NCBI GenBank assembly: GCA_023423065.1
Contig: JAFAGC010000057.1
Coordinates: 43,798-107,797 of the forward strand
Length of the DNA: 64,000 nucleotides
Direction of reading: 5' to 3'
From: Pseudomonadota bacterium
GTDB lineage: Bacteria > Pseudomonadota > Gammaproteobacteria > Steroidobacterales > Steroidobacteraceae
Part shown: in pieces, positions 7,962 through 16,316 of the stretch
How the letters are laid out: the number at the start of each line of letters is the position of its first letter
How positions within the stretch are numbered: position 1 is the stretch's first letter
Notes under the pieces: model-generated
What the model was told of the DNA's origin: nothing
Database searches by the model: none
Seen by the model: only the letters and a program-made list of their open reading frames with translations
Made by a program: the position numbers and the translations under genes

Positions 7962-9204
7962 GTTCTGTCTCCCGGAAGTGTTCGAGCGCGGCGTGGGCGC
8001 TGGCGACCCCGTCCTCGTGGAAGCCGAAACCCCAATACGCGCCGCAGAAGTACGCGCGATCCAGGCCATCGATCTCGGCATGGCGCGCCTGCGCGGCCAC
8101 CGCGTCGCGCGTGAAGACCGGATGTTCGTAGCTCATCCGCCGGATCACGTGCCGCGGGTCGATGCGGTCCGCGAAATTGAGCGACACCAGCAGCGGCGTG
8201 CGCGTGTCGATGCGCTGCAGGATGTTCATGTGGTAGGTCACGGCCACGCGCTCGGCGGCGCGGTCGACGAGGTGGTAGTTCCACGCCGCCCAGGCCAGGC
8301 GCTTCTTCGGCAACACGCTCGTATCGGTGTGCAGCACGACGTCGTTGCGCTGGTAACGCATGGCGCCGAGCACTTCGCGTTCGATTGCGTGCGGGTCCGC
8401 GAGCAGGCGCAGCGCCTGGTCGCTGTGACACGCGAAGAACACGCGATCGAATCGCTCGGGCGGCGCACCCGCCGGTTTGACCCACACACCCGCGGGCGAA
8501 CGGCGCACGCTTTCGATGGGCGTGCGCAGCCGGATGCGGTCGCGGAACGGAGCCGTGAGCTTCTCGACGTAACGCGCCGAGCCGCCGCGCACCGTGAGCC
8601 ACTGCGGCCGGTCGTCGACGGTGAGCATCCCGTGATTGTGGAAGAACCGCACGAAGTAGCGCGCCGGAAAGGAGCGCAGCGCGTCCGTGCCCGCGCTCCA
8701 GATGGCCGCGCCCATCGGCAGGATGTAGTGCTCGACGAACCGGCGTGAATACCCCTGCGCGTCGAGGTAGTCCCCGAGCGTGCACGCATCGTCCGGCGAG
8801 TCGAGCAGTCGCGGCGCCTCGCGGTTGAAGCGCAGGATGTCGCGGATCATGCGCCAGAAGGCCGGCCGCAACGCATTGCGCCGCTGCGCGAACAAACTAT
8901 TCAGCGTGGTGCCGTTGTATTCGAGACCGCTCGCGGCGCAGGTCACCGAGAAGCTCATGTCGCCCGGCTGCAGCTCGACGCCCAGCTCGTCCATCAGCGC
9001 AAGGAAACGCGGATAGGTGCGGTCGTTGCACACGATGAACCCGGTGTCGACGCACACCCGCCGTCCCTCGTGTTCGATCTCGTGCGTGTGCGTGTGGCCG
9101 CCCACGTGGTCCGCAGCCTCGAACACGGTGATCTCGTGCTCGCGGCACAGGTGATGGGCGGCGACGTTTCCGGCGATTCCGCTGCCGACGATGGCGATCT
9201 TCAC
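7930..9204 (-). CDS. FAD/NAD(P)-binding amine-oxidase-like oxidoreductase
   Basis: A 424-residue flavoprotein with an N-terminal Rossmann motif IAIVGSGIAGNVAAHHL, the acidic FAD-ribose end (ITVFEAADHVGGHTHT) and later SARYVEKL and FADRIDPR. It belongs to the flavin amine-oxidase/phytoene-desaturase-like group that accompanies CFA-type genes; the Rhodobacter sphaeroides furan-fatty-acid desaturase UfaD is a member of this general type. GTG at 9204 is preferred over ATG 9210: GGAGG lies at correct spacing for GTG only, and GTGA overlaps the lipocalin stop. A fatty-acyl desaturase or oxidase role is inference from the neighbours. Confidence 0.85.
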   Translation of the reverse strand: MKIAIVGSGIAGNVAAHHLCREHEITVFEAADHVGGHTHTHEIEHEGRRVCVDTGFIVCNDRTYPRFLALMDELGVELQPGDMSFSVTCAASGLEYNGTTLNSLFAQRRNALRPAFWRMIRDILRFNREAPRLLDSPDDACTLGDYLDAQGYSRRFVEHYILPMGAAIWSAGTDALRSFPARYFVRFFHNHGMLTVDDRPQWLTVRGGSARYVEKLTAPFRDRIRLRTPIESVRRSPAGVWVKPAGAPPERFDRVFFACHSDQALRLLADPHAIEREVLGAMRYQRNDVVLHTDTSVLPKKRLAWAAWNYHLVDRAAERVAVTYHMNILQRIDTRTPLLVSLNFADRIDPRHVIRRMSYEHPVFTRDAVAAQARHAEIDGLDRAYFCGAYWGFGFHEDGVASAHAALEHFRETEHAQRAVHRTA

Positions 9205-9776
9205 GAGCATTCCTCCAGTTTCGAGCGGGCCGATGCGGCATCTTTCTCGGGCCAGCTCTGCGGTACCCGCATGAGCGCGGACAGGTCGTAGCCTTCGAGC
9301 CCGACCCGCGAGCGCAGCTCCCTGTATTGCGAGTCGTCGATGCTCGGCGTGCGCGCCATGATCCACACGTAGTCGCGCTTCTCGCGTCCGATGATGGTCT
9401 GCTGGTAGTCAGGGCTCACGTATACGATGCGGTAGTCCGCCTTGAAGGGCCAAACGAAGCGCATCCCCCACACCGCGTTCGAACGCGTGTCGAGCACGAA
9501 GCCGCGCGGACAATGGCGCTCGAGTTCGCCGTCGAAAGCGCCGTCGCGGAACGTAAAGGTCGTCGCGATGGTGCCGTCGCGATCGAGTCGATAGGACTCG
9601 ACGGCGTTGTGCGCGCCTTTTTCAAGGGATGTCGGGATGTTGGCGATGACGTACCAGTCACCCATGAAGCGCGGCAGGTCCACCGCGGGTTCCGTCGTGA
9701 GTGGCGGGTGGGACGAGCGGCAGCCCGCGAGCAGTGTGAGCAGGGACATCGTGATCACCGTTCGAAGCAGGATCAT
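9201..9776 (-). CDS. Outer-membrane lipocalin lipoprotein (Blc-like)
   Basis: A 191-residue protein with a lipoprotein signal ending LLTLLAGC and the lipocalin block DLPRFMGDWYVIANIP at the mature N-terminus. Later VWGMRFVWPFKADYRIVYV and YVWIMARTPSIDDSQY match bacterial lipocalins such as Blc. These bind fatty acids or lysophospholipids at the outer membrane and help in envelope repair or lipid transfer. ATG at 9776 overlaps the TGA of the preceding gene (ATGA). Within this cluster it likely carries or salvages modified acyl lipids. Confidence 0.9.
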   Translation of the reverse strand: MILLRTVITMSLLTLLAGCRSSHPPLTTEPAVDLPRFMGDWYVIANIPTSLEKGAHNAVESYRLDRDGTIATTFTFRDGAFDGELERHCPRGFVLDTRSNAVWGMRFVWPFKADYRIVYVSPDYQQTIIGREKRDYVWIMARTPSIDDSQYRELRSRVGLEGYDLSALMRVPQSWPEKDAASARSKLEECS

Positions 9777-10369
9777 TTTCTGGCGTAGCGCAGGCGGCGC
9801 CCCTCCGGCGTGAGCGATTCGAGCGCGAGCCAGTCGCGCGACGGCGAGTACCACAGGTCGATGCTGAGCGGCGTGCGTCCGCCGCCGAGCAAGCGGTATC
9901 GCTCGGCCGGCTGGCCGTCCACGGTATAGCGACCGATACGTTGGACGGTCACGTCGACGTACTCGCCGGTCTGCGGATTCAACAGCCGCCGCGCCTCGAG
10001 GATGCTCGGGTTCCAGTAAGCGAAGGTCTGCACGCAATCGGCGAGCGGCGCCGCATCGCTGGCGGTGACCACCTTGAGCTCGCCGTTGTCGTCGGTGCGG
10101 GCGTCGAGGCTTTCCAGGCAGTCGCCGCGCCAGCGTTCCTCGGCGCGATGATCGTAGCGATACGCCTCGAAGAACAGGATCTTGACGCGAAAGCGCGCCT
10201 CGCTCAGCAGCTCGCGACGCTCCGCGTCCTCGCGCAGCACGAATCGGTGCTCGCCGATGGCGCGTCCGTCGAGCGAGACGTCGAAGTGCCATTCGCGGGT
10301 GGCGCCTTGCGCCGCCGATGCGGCCAGCAGCGCCGCGAGCATCACGAACGCCGCGGTGCGCGAGATCAT
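9773..10369 (-). CDS. Exported DUF6134-like protein
   Basis: A 198-residue protein with a signal peptide (MISRTAAFVMLAALLAASAAQGA) and a beta-rich body: REWHFDVSLDGRAIGEHRF, YDHRAEERWRGDCLESL, and a C-terminal SIDLWYSP. The pattern fits the DUF6134/DUF3108-like group of periplasmic proteins that accompany CFA/DUF1365 clusters; the exact family name is from memory. No catalytic motif is visible. Start ATG 10369 overlaps the DUF2878 stop by ATGA and its stop overlaps the lipocalin start, so it is a coupled cluster member. Confidence 0.7.
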   Translation of the reverse strand: MISRTAAFVMLAALLAASAAQGATREWHFDVSLDGRAIGEHRFVLREDAERRELLSEARFRVKILFFEAYRYDHRAEERWRGDCLESLDARTDDNGELKVVTASDAAPLADCVQTFAYWNPSILEARRLLNPQTGEYVDVTVQRIGRYTVDGQPAERYRLLGGGRTPLSIDLWYSPSRDWLALESLTPEGRRLRYARK

Positions 10370-10896
10370 GCGGGCACACTCCGCGTAGCGGCGGGCGCGT
10401 GCGCGCGCACGCCCTTCATCGAGAGCGTCACCATGGCGGCGGTCCACAGCAACGCGATGAGCGGCAGGGCGCTGATGGGCGTCGCGATGTCGAGCGCGCC
10501 GAGCCGTTCACCGGCCAGGTAGGCCAACGGTCCGCCGACCGCGCCCCCGATGCCCGCCGCCAGCGGGCGGACCATGAGCCAGCGCAGGGAGTGGTTCAGC
10601 GTGGTGGCGAACACGATCCACAGGGATAGCATCCAGTACGGCGCGAAATCGCCGGGCCACGCGGAGGCGAATCGCACCTGTCCGCTCAATGCGAGTGTGC
10701 TGTCGATGAGCAGGCCGATGGCCGCCGCGATTCCCATCAGCCGCAGCTCGCGCGGGTCGCGGCGCAGCGCCAGGTGCGCGACGGCGACCAGCAGCGCGAG
10801 CGCCGCCCCGGCCCAGGCGAGGCCGCGCGCGGCGCCGATCAGGACGGCGAACCACGCCACCTGGTAGGCCACGAAGTTGTAAAGAGTGAACTTCAC
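10366..10896 (-). CDS. DUF2878 integral membrane protein
   Basis: A 176-residue, four-to-five-helix membrane protein beginning VKFTLYNFVAYQVAWFAVL. Helices include GIAAAIGLLIDSTLA and WMLSLWIVFATTLNHSL; the LNHSLRWL stretch is typical of DUF2878. Function is unknown; it travels with CFA-type lipid genes. The GTG start (10896) is supported by a GAGG about six bases before it and lies 7 nt after the stop of the second CFA-type gene. Confidence 0.8.
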   Translation of the reverse strand: MKFTLYNFVAYQVAWFAVLIGAARGLAWAGAALALLVAVAHLALRRDPRELRLMGIAAAIGLLIDSTLALSGQVRFASAWPGDFAPYWMLSLWIVFATTLNHSLRWLMVRPLAAGIGGAVGGPLAYLAGERLGALDIATPISALPLIALLWTAAMVTLSMKGVRAHAPAATRSVPA

Positions 10897-10903
10897 GGCC
10901 GCC

Positions 10904-11956
10904 TCAGGAACGCGCCTGCGGCGCGAACAGATAGTGGCACACGAACCACTCGCGGCCTTCGCGGTATCCCCACAGCTCGGCGCAGGCCATGAAGAACATG
11001 CGCCAGCGTTGCAGCCACAGCGCTCCCTGGCCACGACCGTACGTGGCCTCGAGTACCGCCAGCGTCTCGTCGCGGCGCGCATCGACGTTCGCGAGCCAGG
11101 CGTTCGCGGTCTTCTCGTAGTGCGTGCCGCTCCAGGCCCATTGCCGCTCGAGGCGCAGATGCTCCTGGAACAGGAGGGGCAACCCGGCGCTCGGCATCAT
11201 TCCGCCCGAAAAGAAGTGCCGGCTCATCCAGTCGTCGTCCCCGCGGTCTTCGAATAGATAGGGCACCGAGCGATGCACGAAGATGTGCATGAAGAAGCGG
11301 CCCTCGGGCTCGAGCCAGCCGGCGATCCGCTCGAAGAGACGTGCGTGATTGCGCATGTGCTCGAACATTTCCACCGACACGACGCGGTCGAAGCGGCGCG
11401 TCGTCGCGAAGTCGTTCATGTCCGCGGTGAGAACCTCGATGTTCCCGAGTCCGCGCCGTGCCGCCTCGGCGAGGATGTATTCACGCTGCGGGGCGGAGTT
11501 CGAGACCGCGAGAATGTCCGCGCGCGGGAAGCGCTGCGCCATGTACAGCGACAGCGATCCCCAGCCGCAGCCGAGCTCGAGGATACGCTGTCCGTCCGCG
11601 AGCCCGGCGCGTTCGCAGGTGACGGACAACGCCTGGTTTTCCGCCTCGCCGAGCGTCTGCACGCCGTTGTCCCAGAGACAGCAGCTGTACTTGCGGTGCG
11701 GCCCCAGCGCGTAGCCGAAGAACTCCGGCGGCACTTCGTAGTGCTGCTCGTTGGCCTTGTGAGCCAGGAGGGCGATGGGCGCCTCGCCCATCGCCGCCGC
11801 GAAGCGGGCCGTGGCCTCCGCCGCGTGCTCCACGTCATCCGGGCGCAATTCCGCGAGTCGCGCGCGCAGCAGGCGGCGGATCGCGCCGCGGATGATGGAG
11901 TCGGGGACCAGACCCTGCTCGGTCCAGCTTATGGCCTGACGTGCCGCGAATTGCAT
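10904..11956 (-). CDS. CFA/coclaurine-N-methyltransferase-like SAM methyltransferase, second paralogue
   Basis: A 350-residue SAM methyltransferase (ILELGCGWGSLSLYMA at about 130-145) of the branch that joins CFA synthases with plant coclaurine N-methyltransferases: YSCCLW, SVEMFEHM, FFMHIFVHR, DDDWMSRHFFSGGMMPS and WSGTHYEKTANAW. In contrast to the first paralogue, the Cys, Glu, His and Tyr positions of the CFA pocket appear retained. ATG 11956 has AGGAG eight bases upstream. It is the first gene of the lipid unit, about 110 bp downstream of the histidine kinase gene. The substrate could be an unsaturated acyl chain or an amine headgroup. Confidence 0.85.
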   Translation of the reverse strand: MQFAARQAISWTEQGLVPDSIIRGAIRRLLRARLAELRPDDVEHAAEATARFAAAMGEAPIALLAHKANEQHYEVPPEFFGYALGPHRKYSCCLWDNGVQTLGEAENQALSVTCERAGLADGQRILELGCGWGSLSLYMAQRFPRADILAVSNSAPQREYILAEAARRGLGNIEVLTADMNDFATTRRFDRVVSVEMFEHMRNHARLFERIAGWLEPEGRFFMHIFVHRSVPYLFEDRGDDDWMSRHFFSGGMMPSAGLPLLFQEHLRLERQWAWSGTHYEKTANAWLANVDARRDETLAVLEATYGRGQGALWLQRWRMFFMACAELWGYREGREWFVCHYLFAPQARS

Positions 11957-12067
11957 GGATGATCTCCTGGTCACTTGCAAGCTTCCACCGATGGGCCCCA
12001 TCGTCGAGGAGCCCGCGTGAAGAGCCCGTGAAATCCGCGTGGAGCGGGAGTGAAAGCGCGCGAAAAT

Positions 12068-13372
12068 CTAAGGGGCGATCGCGTCGGATCGCGCCCCGGG
12101 GAAAAGTATCTCGACCGTGGTGCCGACACCCGGCTGGCTCTGGACCGTGATGGGCCAGCCGAAACGGTCCGAAAGCCTTCGCACGATGGTCAGGCCGACG
12201 CCGTGGCCGCCGCGACGGTCGTCCTCGCCGCGCACGAACGGGCGGAACATTTCTTCTATCTTCTCCGCCGCCATGCCGACGCCGGTGTCGCGGATGCTGA
12301 CGCGTCCCTCGCCGATCTCGACCACCACTTCGCCCGCATCCGTGTACGAGAACGCATTGCGCAGCAGGTTGCCGAGCAGGATGGACAGGACTTTCTCCGG
12401 CGCCTCCAGGAACACGCGATGCGTGCCGCGCACGGCCGAGGTGACCGGCTTGTCCGCCGCCAGCGGCTTCGCGCGCTCCATCTCCTCGGCGATGAGGTCG
12501 TTGAGACAGAGCGCCTCGACGGGCAATCCGGTCTCGGACTCGCGCGCCAGCAGCAGGAAGGCGTTGGTGAGCTCTTCCATGTCGTTGGTCGCGCGCTGGA
12601 TGCGTTGCACGGTGCGGCGCTTCGAATCGCTCAGGTTCGGTTCTTCGAGCAGGATGCTCACCGCCATGCGGATCACCGTGAGCGGGCTGCGCAGCTCGTG
12701 GCTGGCGTCGCGCGTGAACTGCCGCTCGCGTTCCAGGAAATGCGCAAGGCGCTTGGAATAACGCAGCAGCGAGTCGGTGAGCTCGCGGACCTCGTCGTCG
12801 GCGTCCGCGGGGACTTCGAGGGCCTGCACACGTTCGATGTTGGAGGGCGCCTCGTCGAGTTCGCGCACCTTGCGCGCCAGCGCGATCATCGGCGACACCG
12901 CGCGCCGCAGCCGCCGGAATCCCCACCAGGTCGACACGTACAGCACCAGCAACACGGCCGCGAGCGGCACGAGGCCGTAGTAGGCCGCGAGCCGGCTCAC
13001 GTTCGTTCGATCGAATACCAGGTACAGCCGCCGGCCGTCGCGTTCGGTCACGTTGACCAGGAAATCCAGGCCCTCGCTTTCCCACTCGTGAAAACCCGCG
13101 GTCATCTCGCGGAGCGCGGCGGGCGCGGTGTCCTCGAAGTAGCCGCGCAGGTTGCGCGTGTTCGGCAGCTGGAAGTCCGGGTTCGCATCGTGCTGCCGCC
13201 AGAAATGTTCGACCTCGTCGCTGAGCGCCGCGCGGATCAGCACTCCCTCGAGCAGCGCGCTCGCCACGAACACCCCGAGCACCGCCACGACGCTGATGAG
13301 CGCGACCTGCTGCAGGAACGCGCGGCCGAGCCAGGCGCGAACACGGCTGTCACTGTCCGTGCGGGTCTTCAT
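12068..13372 (-). CDS. Sensor histidine kinase
   Basis: A 434-residue membrane kinase: helix 1 at about 21-42, periplasmic domain 43-130, helix 2 at 131-150, HAMP-like linker, phosphoacceptor His225 in RDASHELRSPLTV, then N box (ILLGNLLRNAF), G1 (IRDTGVGMA) and G2 (GGHGVGLTIVRRL). It autophosphorylates and passes phosphate to the response regulator encoded just upstream, whose gene overlaps this start by 23 nt. The short periplasmic domain has no fold I recognise. Its position directly before the lipid cluster suggests envelope sensing that controls those genes. Confidence 0.92.
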   Translation of the reverse strand: MKTRTDSDSRVRAWLGRAFLQQVALISVVAVLGVFVASALLEGVLIRAALSDEVEHFWRQHDANPDFQLPNTRNLRGYFEDTAPAALREMTAGFHEWESEGLDFLVNVTERDGRRLYLVFDRTNVSRLAAYYGLVPLAAVLLVLYVSTWWGFRRLRRAVSPMIALARKVRELDEAPSNIERVQALEVPADADDEVRELTDSLLRYSKRLAHFLERERQFTRDASHELRSPLTVIRMAVSILLEEPNLSDSKRRTVQRIQRATNDMEELTNAFLLLARESETGLPVEALCLNDLIAEEMERAKPLAADKPVTSAVRGTHRVFLEAPEKVLSILLGNLLRNAFSYTDAGEVVVEIGEGRVSIRDTGVGMAAEKIEEMFRPFVRGEDDRRGGHGVGLTIVRRLSDRFGWPITVQSQPGVGTTVEILFPGARSDAIAP

Positions 13373-13997
13373 CGGCGATCCGGTATCCGAGTCCGGGAAG
13401 CGTGTGCAACAGCGAGCGGCCGAAGGGCTTGTCGATCGCGCGCCGCAGAGCGTACAGGTGGCTGCGCAGGGTGTCCGAGTCCGGCAGCAGGTCGCCCCAC
13501 ACCTCGTGTTCGAGCTGCTGGCGGCTGACCACCCGCGGCGAGGCGCGCATCAGGATCGTGAGTAGTTTGATGCCGATGGGCATGAGCTTGATCGGCGTGC
13601 CGGCGCGCGTCACCGACAGGGTCGCGGTGTCGAGCACCAGGTCGCCCACCTTGAGCACGTCGCGGCCGAGCGCGCCGCGATGGCGGCGCAGCAGCGTGCG
13701 CACGCGCGCCTCCAGCTCGCGGATCTCGAAAGGCTTGACCAGGTAGTCGTCCGCGCCGGCGTCGAGGCCGGCGAGCTTGTCGTCGAGGGTGTCGCGGGCC
13801 GTCAGCATCAGCAACGGCGTGTCGTTGCGGGCTTCCTCGCGCAGCTTGCGGCACAGCGTGATGCCATCCATGCCGGCCATCATCACGTCCGCGACGATCA
13901 CGTCATAAGGGTTCGTGACCGCCAGGTGCAGGCCGGTGATCCCGTCCGCCGCATGGTCGATGGCAAAACCACGCTGCTCGAAGTATTCCGCGATCAT
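13350..13997 (-). CDS. OmpR-family response regulator, 5' end irregular
   Basis: A receiver domain (Asp in VIVADVMMAGMDG, Lys in YLVKPFE) joined to an OmpR winged helix (DSDTLRSHLYALRRAID, LLHTLPGLGYRI). The first ATG in frame is 13997, but that start would cut off the first strand and acidic pair of the receiver domain. Upstream codons in the same frame read TTLLLIEDHRDIAE, exactly the missing part, yet no ATG, GTG or TTG occurs between the in-frame stop and 13997. A CTG at 14060 is in frame; an ATG at 14068 (ATGGAAGC) would join if one base were inserted. So either a rare start or a 1-nt deletion or sequencing error is present. It should pair with the kinase downstream. Confidence 0.8.
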   Translation of the reverse strand: MIAEYFEQRGFAIDHAADGITGLHLAVTNPYDVIVADVMMAGMDGITLCRKLREEARNDTPLLMLTARDTLDDKLAGLDAGADDYLVKPFEIRELEARVRTLLRRHRGALGRDVLKVGDLVLDTATLSVTRAGTPIKLMPIGIKLLTILMRASPRVVSRQQLEHEVWGDLLPDSDTLRSHLYALRRAIDKPFGRSLLHTLPGLGYRIADEDPHGQ

Positions 13998-14066
13998 CTC
14001 GGCGATGTCGCGGTGGTCCTCGATGAGCAGCAGCGTGGTTGCGGCGGTTTCGGTTCTCAGGCTTCC

Positions 14067-14072
14067 ATTATA
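14067..14072 (-). promoter_or_regulatory. Candidate -10 element of the response regulator gene
   Basis: The minus strand reads TATAAT, an exact consensus -10, just downstream of the neighbouring gene's stop at 14080. A TTGCCG lies 19 bases upstream as a weak -35. If used, the leader of the two-component mRNA would be very short. Confidence 0.4.
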
Positions 14073-14079
14073 CGAGGCG

Positions 14080-14736
14080 CTATCGCGCGGGCGGCAAGCT
14101 CACCCGCAAACCGGGTATGGGCCGGTCGTTTTCATCGAGGAAGCGGGCACAGAAATCCGTGGCGCCGCCGCCGTTGATCACGGCGGCGCGGATCACGTTG
14201 CGGCCCGCGCGCAGCGTCACGCGCGGCGACACACCGTCGTCGATGACACTCTGGCGGTCGTCATTGAGCGCGATCACGGGCTCGCCGTTGAGCCACCAGC
14301 GCGACGCGGCGTTGGAGCCGATGGCGAGGCGCACGTTCCGCATCTCGCGCGGCGCTTCGACCACGGTCTCCACCCAGAACAACACGTTGGACGTCGGCTT
14401 CGAGAGCGCCCACGCGAAGTGATACAGGTTGACGTTGTAGTTAGTGGTGTCGAGCGCGTGCCACGCGGAATCCTGCTCCGCTTCCGCGGACAGGGTCGCG
14501 GCCTTCACGGCTTCCTCCACGGCGGACTCGGTCAGCCGGCCCGGCACGGGAATCGGTTCGCGCACCCGCCAGCGGCGGATGAAGCCGCGCTCATCGACGG
14601 GCACCGCGGCGCCCGTCGCGGGTTTGAGCGTGGCAGCCGCCGGGCGCGGCGCTTCCTGTGGCTGCGCCTGCGTCTGGGCGAGGGCGGACGCGGGTACGAG
14701 CAGGCCAAGCGAAACGATTGCAACGGCGGTCTTCAT
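14080..14736 (-). CDS. Secreted protein with jelly-roll/sugar-binding-like domain
   Basis: A 218-residue exported protein: signal peptide ending VPASALAQ, a Gln/Pro/Ala-rich linker, then a beta-rich domain with VLFWVETVVEAP, SRWWLNGEPVIALND and LRAGRNVIRAAVINGGGATDF. The WWLNGE...LxxGxN pattern is that of the jelly-roll domains attached to glycoside hydrolases and sialate esterases, where it binds sugar or supports structure. No catalytic domain is present. It is translated right after the GH43 gene (TGATG overlap, AGGAG seven bases before ATG), so it is probably an accessory to arabinan breakdown. Confidence 0.7.
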   Translation of the reverse strand: MKTAVAIVSLGLLVPASALAQTQAQPQEAPRPAAATLKPATGAAVPVDERGFIRRWRVREPIPVPGRLTESAVEEAVKAATLSAEAEQDSAWHALDTTNYNVNLYHFAWALSKPTSNVLFWVETVVEAPREMRNVRLAIGSNAASRWWLNGEPVIALNDDRQSVIDDGVSPRVTLRAGRNVIRAAVINGGGATDFCARFLDENDRPIPGLRVSLPPAR

Positions 14737-16313
14737 CACGGAGCTCCTAACGACCAGCGCTGACGGTCGCTGGCGGGGTCGAATTTCTGGAGCGTCGGCA
14801 TGCTGCTGCCGACGGCGGAGAGGAACAGCGTCTCGCTCGTTCCGGGAATGGACTTGGGATTGAGGCGATAACGGCCGTCGGTGAGCTGATCGATGCGCCA
14901 CAGCTGTTCCGGCGCGCCGGTGTACGGCGTCGCGGCGAGCTCGCCGCCCGCGGTGGCGGTCAGCGCGCGTTCGGTGTTCGCGATCGTGATGCGGAACCAA
15001 GGCGCGCCCGGATATCCGCCGGCGCCGGCGACCGGCGCGATGGTCCATTTCTGCTGGGCCTGCAGCATCGCCGGCGCGAGCCGCACGCCCGTGCTCGCGG
15101 GCCACGCGGCGACGTGCGCGGGTTCCTGGTCCGGAATCGGCGGACCGGCCGAGGGGAGCGGTGGCGGTCCTGCCGGTGGTGCGCCAGCGCCCGCGGGTGG
15201 CCCGCCAGCGCCGGGAGCTCCACCTGCGCCAGGAGGTCCGCCGCCCACGATGCCGCTGCCCGGCGGACCGCCGCGACGCATGCGGAATCCACCGACCGGC
15301 GTGCCCTGCACCGCGAGCTCGAGCACGGTGCCGGTGCGTGCCGACTCGATGCTGTACGTGCCCGCGACGAGATTGTCGCCGGCGACCGGCCAGCCGTCGC
15401 GCCACAGCAGCGGGCGGATGTCGAGCACGCTGATGCCGCCGCGATCGAGATCGGCCTCGTAGTGCAGCGAGAATTTTTCCACGCCATCGCCGAGGTCGAG
15501 CAGTCCGAAATGCCCCGGACCCACGTGACGACCGCGCGAGCCGGCGAGCAGTTTGCCGCCGCCCTCGATCATGTCGATGCCCATGTTGTCCAGATAGGGC
15601 CCGGTGACCTTGCGCGAGCGGCCCATGCGGATGTTGTACGTGGAGTTCGCGCCCTGGCAGCACGAGCCGTGCGTGACGAGCAGGTAATACCAGCCGTCGC
15701 GATGAATCAGGATGGCCGCCTCGGAGTTGATCGCGACGTTCACCGGCTTGCGGTCGGGAAACTTGCGTTGCCCGGTCTTCGGATCGAGCTCGACGAGCCG
15801 GATGTAGCCGAAGTACGAACCGTAGACCAGCCACAGCCGTCCGTCGGGATCGAGCAGCACGCCGGGATCGATCGCGTTGCTGTCTTCGATGCCGTCCGAC
15901 CAGACCACCGATCCACCGTCTTCCCACTTGTAGTCGGGCGATTCGGGATCGAGCGTCTTGCCGATGAGCAGGCCGATCGCCGACTTCGGCTGCGTGCCGG
16001 GCGCGGAGTAGTAGAGGAAGTACTTGTCGCCGATGTGGATGACGTCGGGCGCCCAGGTGTTGTTGCCGCCCTTGGCGAGCACCTCGGGACCGGCCTTGCC
16101 GCCGGGCACCGCGGACATCAGCGAGCCGCTGCGGCGCCAGGTCCAGCCGTCGTCGGAAGACAGGATCGGAATGCCGTTGCCCGTGCCGTACGTGTAGAAG
16201 CGGCTCCCGTCGCGCGCGATGGTCGACGGATCGTGGATCTGGATTTCGCCGTCGAGCGCATGGGCACTCATGACGAAACCGGCGGTGGTGCAGAGCAGGA
16301 ATTTCTTCAGCAT
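14736..16313 (-). CDS. GH43 arabinan-active glycoside hydrolase with Gly/Pro linker and C-terminal domain
   Basis: A 525-residue secreted enzyme. After a signal peptide (TTAGFVMSAHA) comes a five-bladed GH43 domain with the three acid residues Asp28 (IHDPS), Asp149 (NAIDPG) and Glu198 (NSEAA). That pattern is typical of endo-1,5-alpha-L-arabinanases and arabinosidases, which cut arabinan outside the cytoplasm. Residues about 345-395 form a Gly/Pro/Ala-rich linker, and the C-terminal part (QQKWTIAP, QLWRIDQLTDGRYRL) resembles a ricin-type sugar-binding fold. It lies between GH51 (3 nt away) and the jelly-roll protein in one operon. Confidence 0.88.
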   Translation of the reverse strand: MLKKFLLCTTAGFVMSAHALDGEIQIHDPSTIARDGSRFYTYGTGNGIPILSSDDGWTWRRSGSLMSAVPGGKAGPEVLAKGGNNTWAPDVIHIGDKYFLYYSAPGTQPKSAIGLLIGKTLDPESPDYKWEDGGSVVWSDGIEDSNAIDPGVLLDPDGRLWLVYGSYFGYIRLVELDPKTGQRKFPDRKPVNVAINSEAAILIHRDGWYYLLVTHGSCCQGANSTYNIRMGRSRKVTGPYLDNMGIDMIEGGGKLLAGSRGRHVGPGHFGLLDLGDGVEKFSLHYEADLDRGGISVLDIRPLLWRDGWPVAGDNLVAGTYSIESARTGTVLELAVQGTPVGGFRMRRGGPPGSGIVGGGPPGAGGAPGAGGPPAGAGAPPAGPPPLPSAGPPIPDQEPAHVAAWPASTGVRLAPAMLQAQQKWTIAPVAGAGGYPGAPWFRITIANTERALTATAGGELAATPYTGAPEQLWRIDQLTDGRYRLNPKSIPGTSETLFLSAVGSSMPTLQKFDPASDRQRWSLGAP

Positions 16314-16316
16314 GAC

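Noticed and set aside
14736..16313. Gly/Pro-rich stretch in GH43 as a frameshift artefact
   Set aside because: The frame continues into a sensible C-terminal domain (QLWRIDQLTDGRYRL), so it is a linker.
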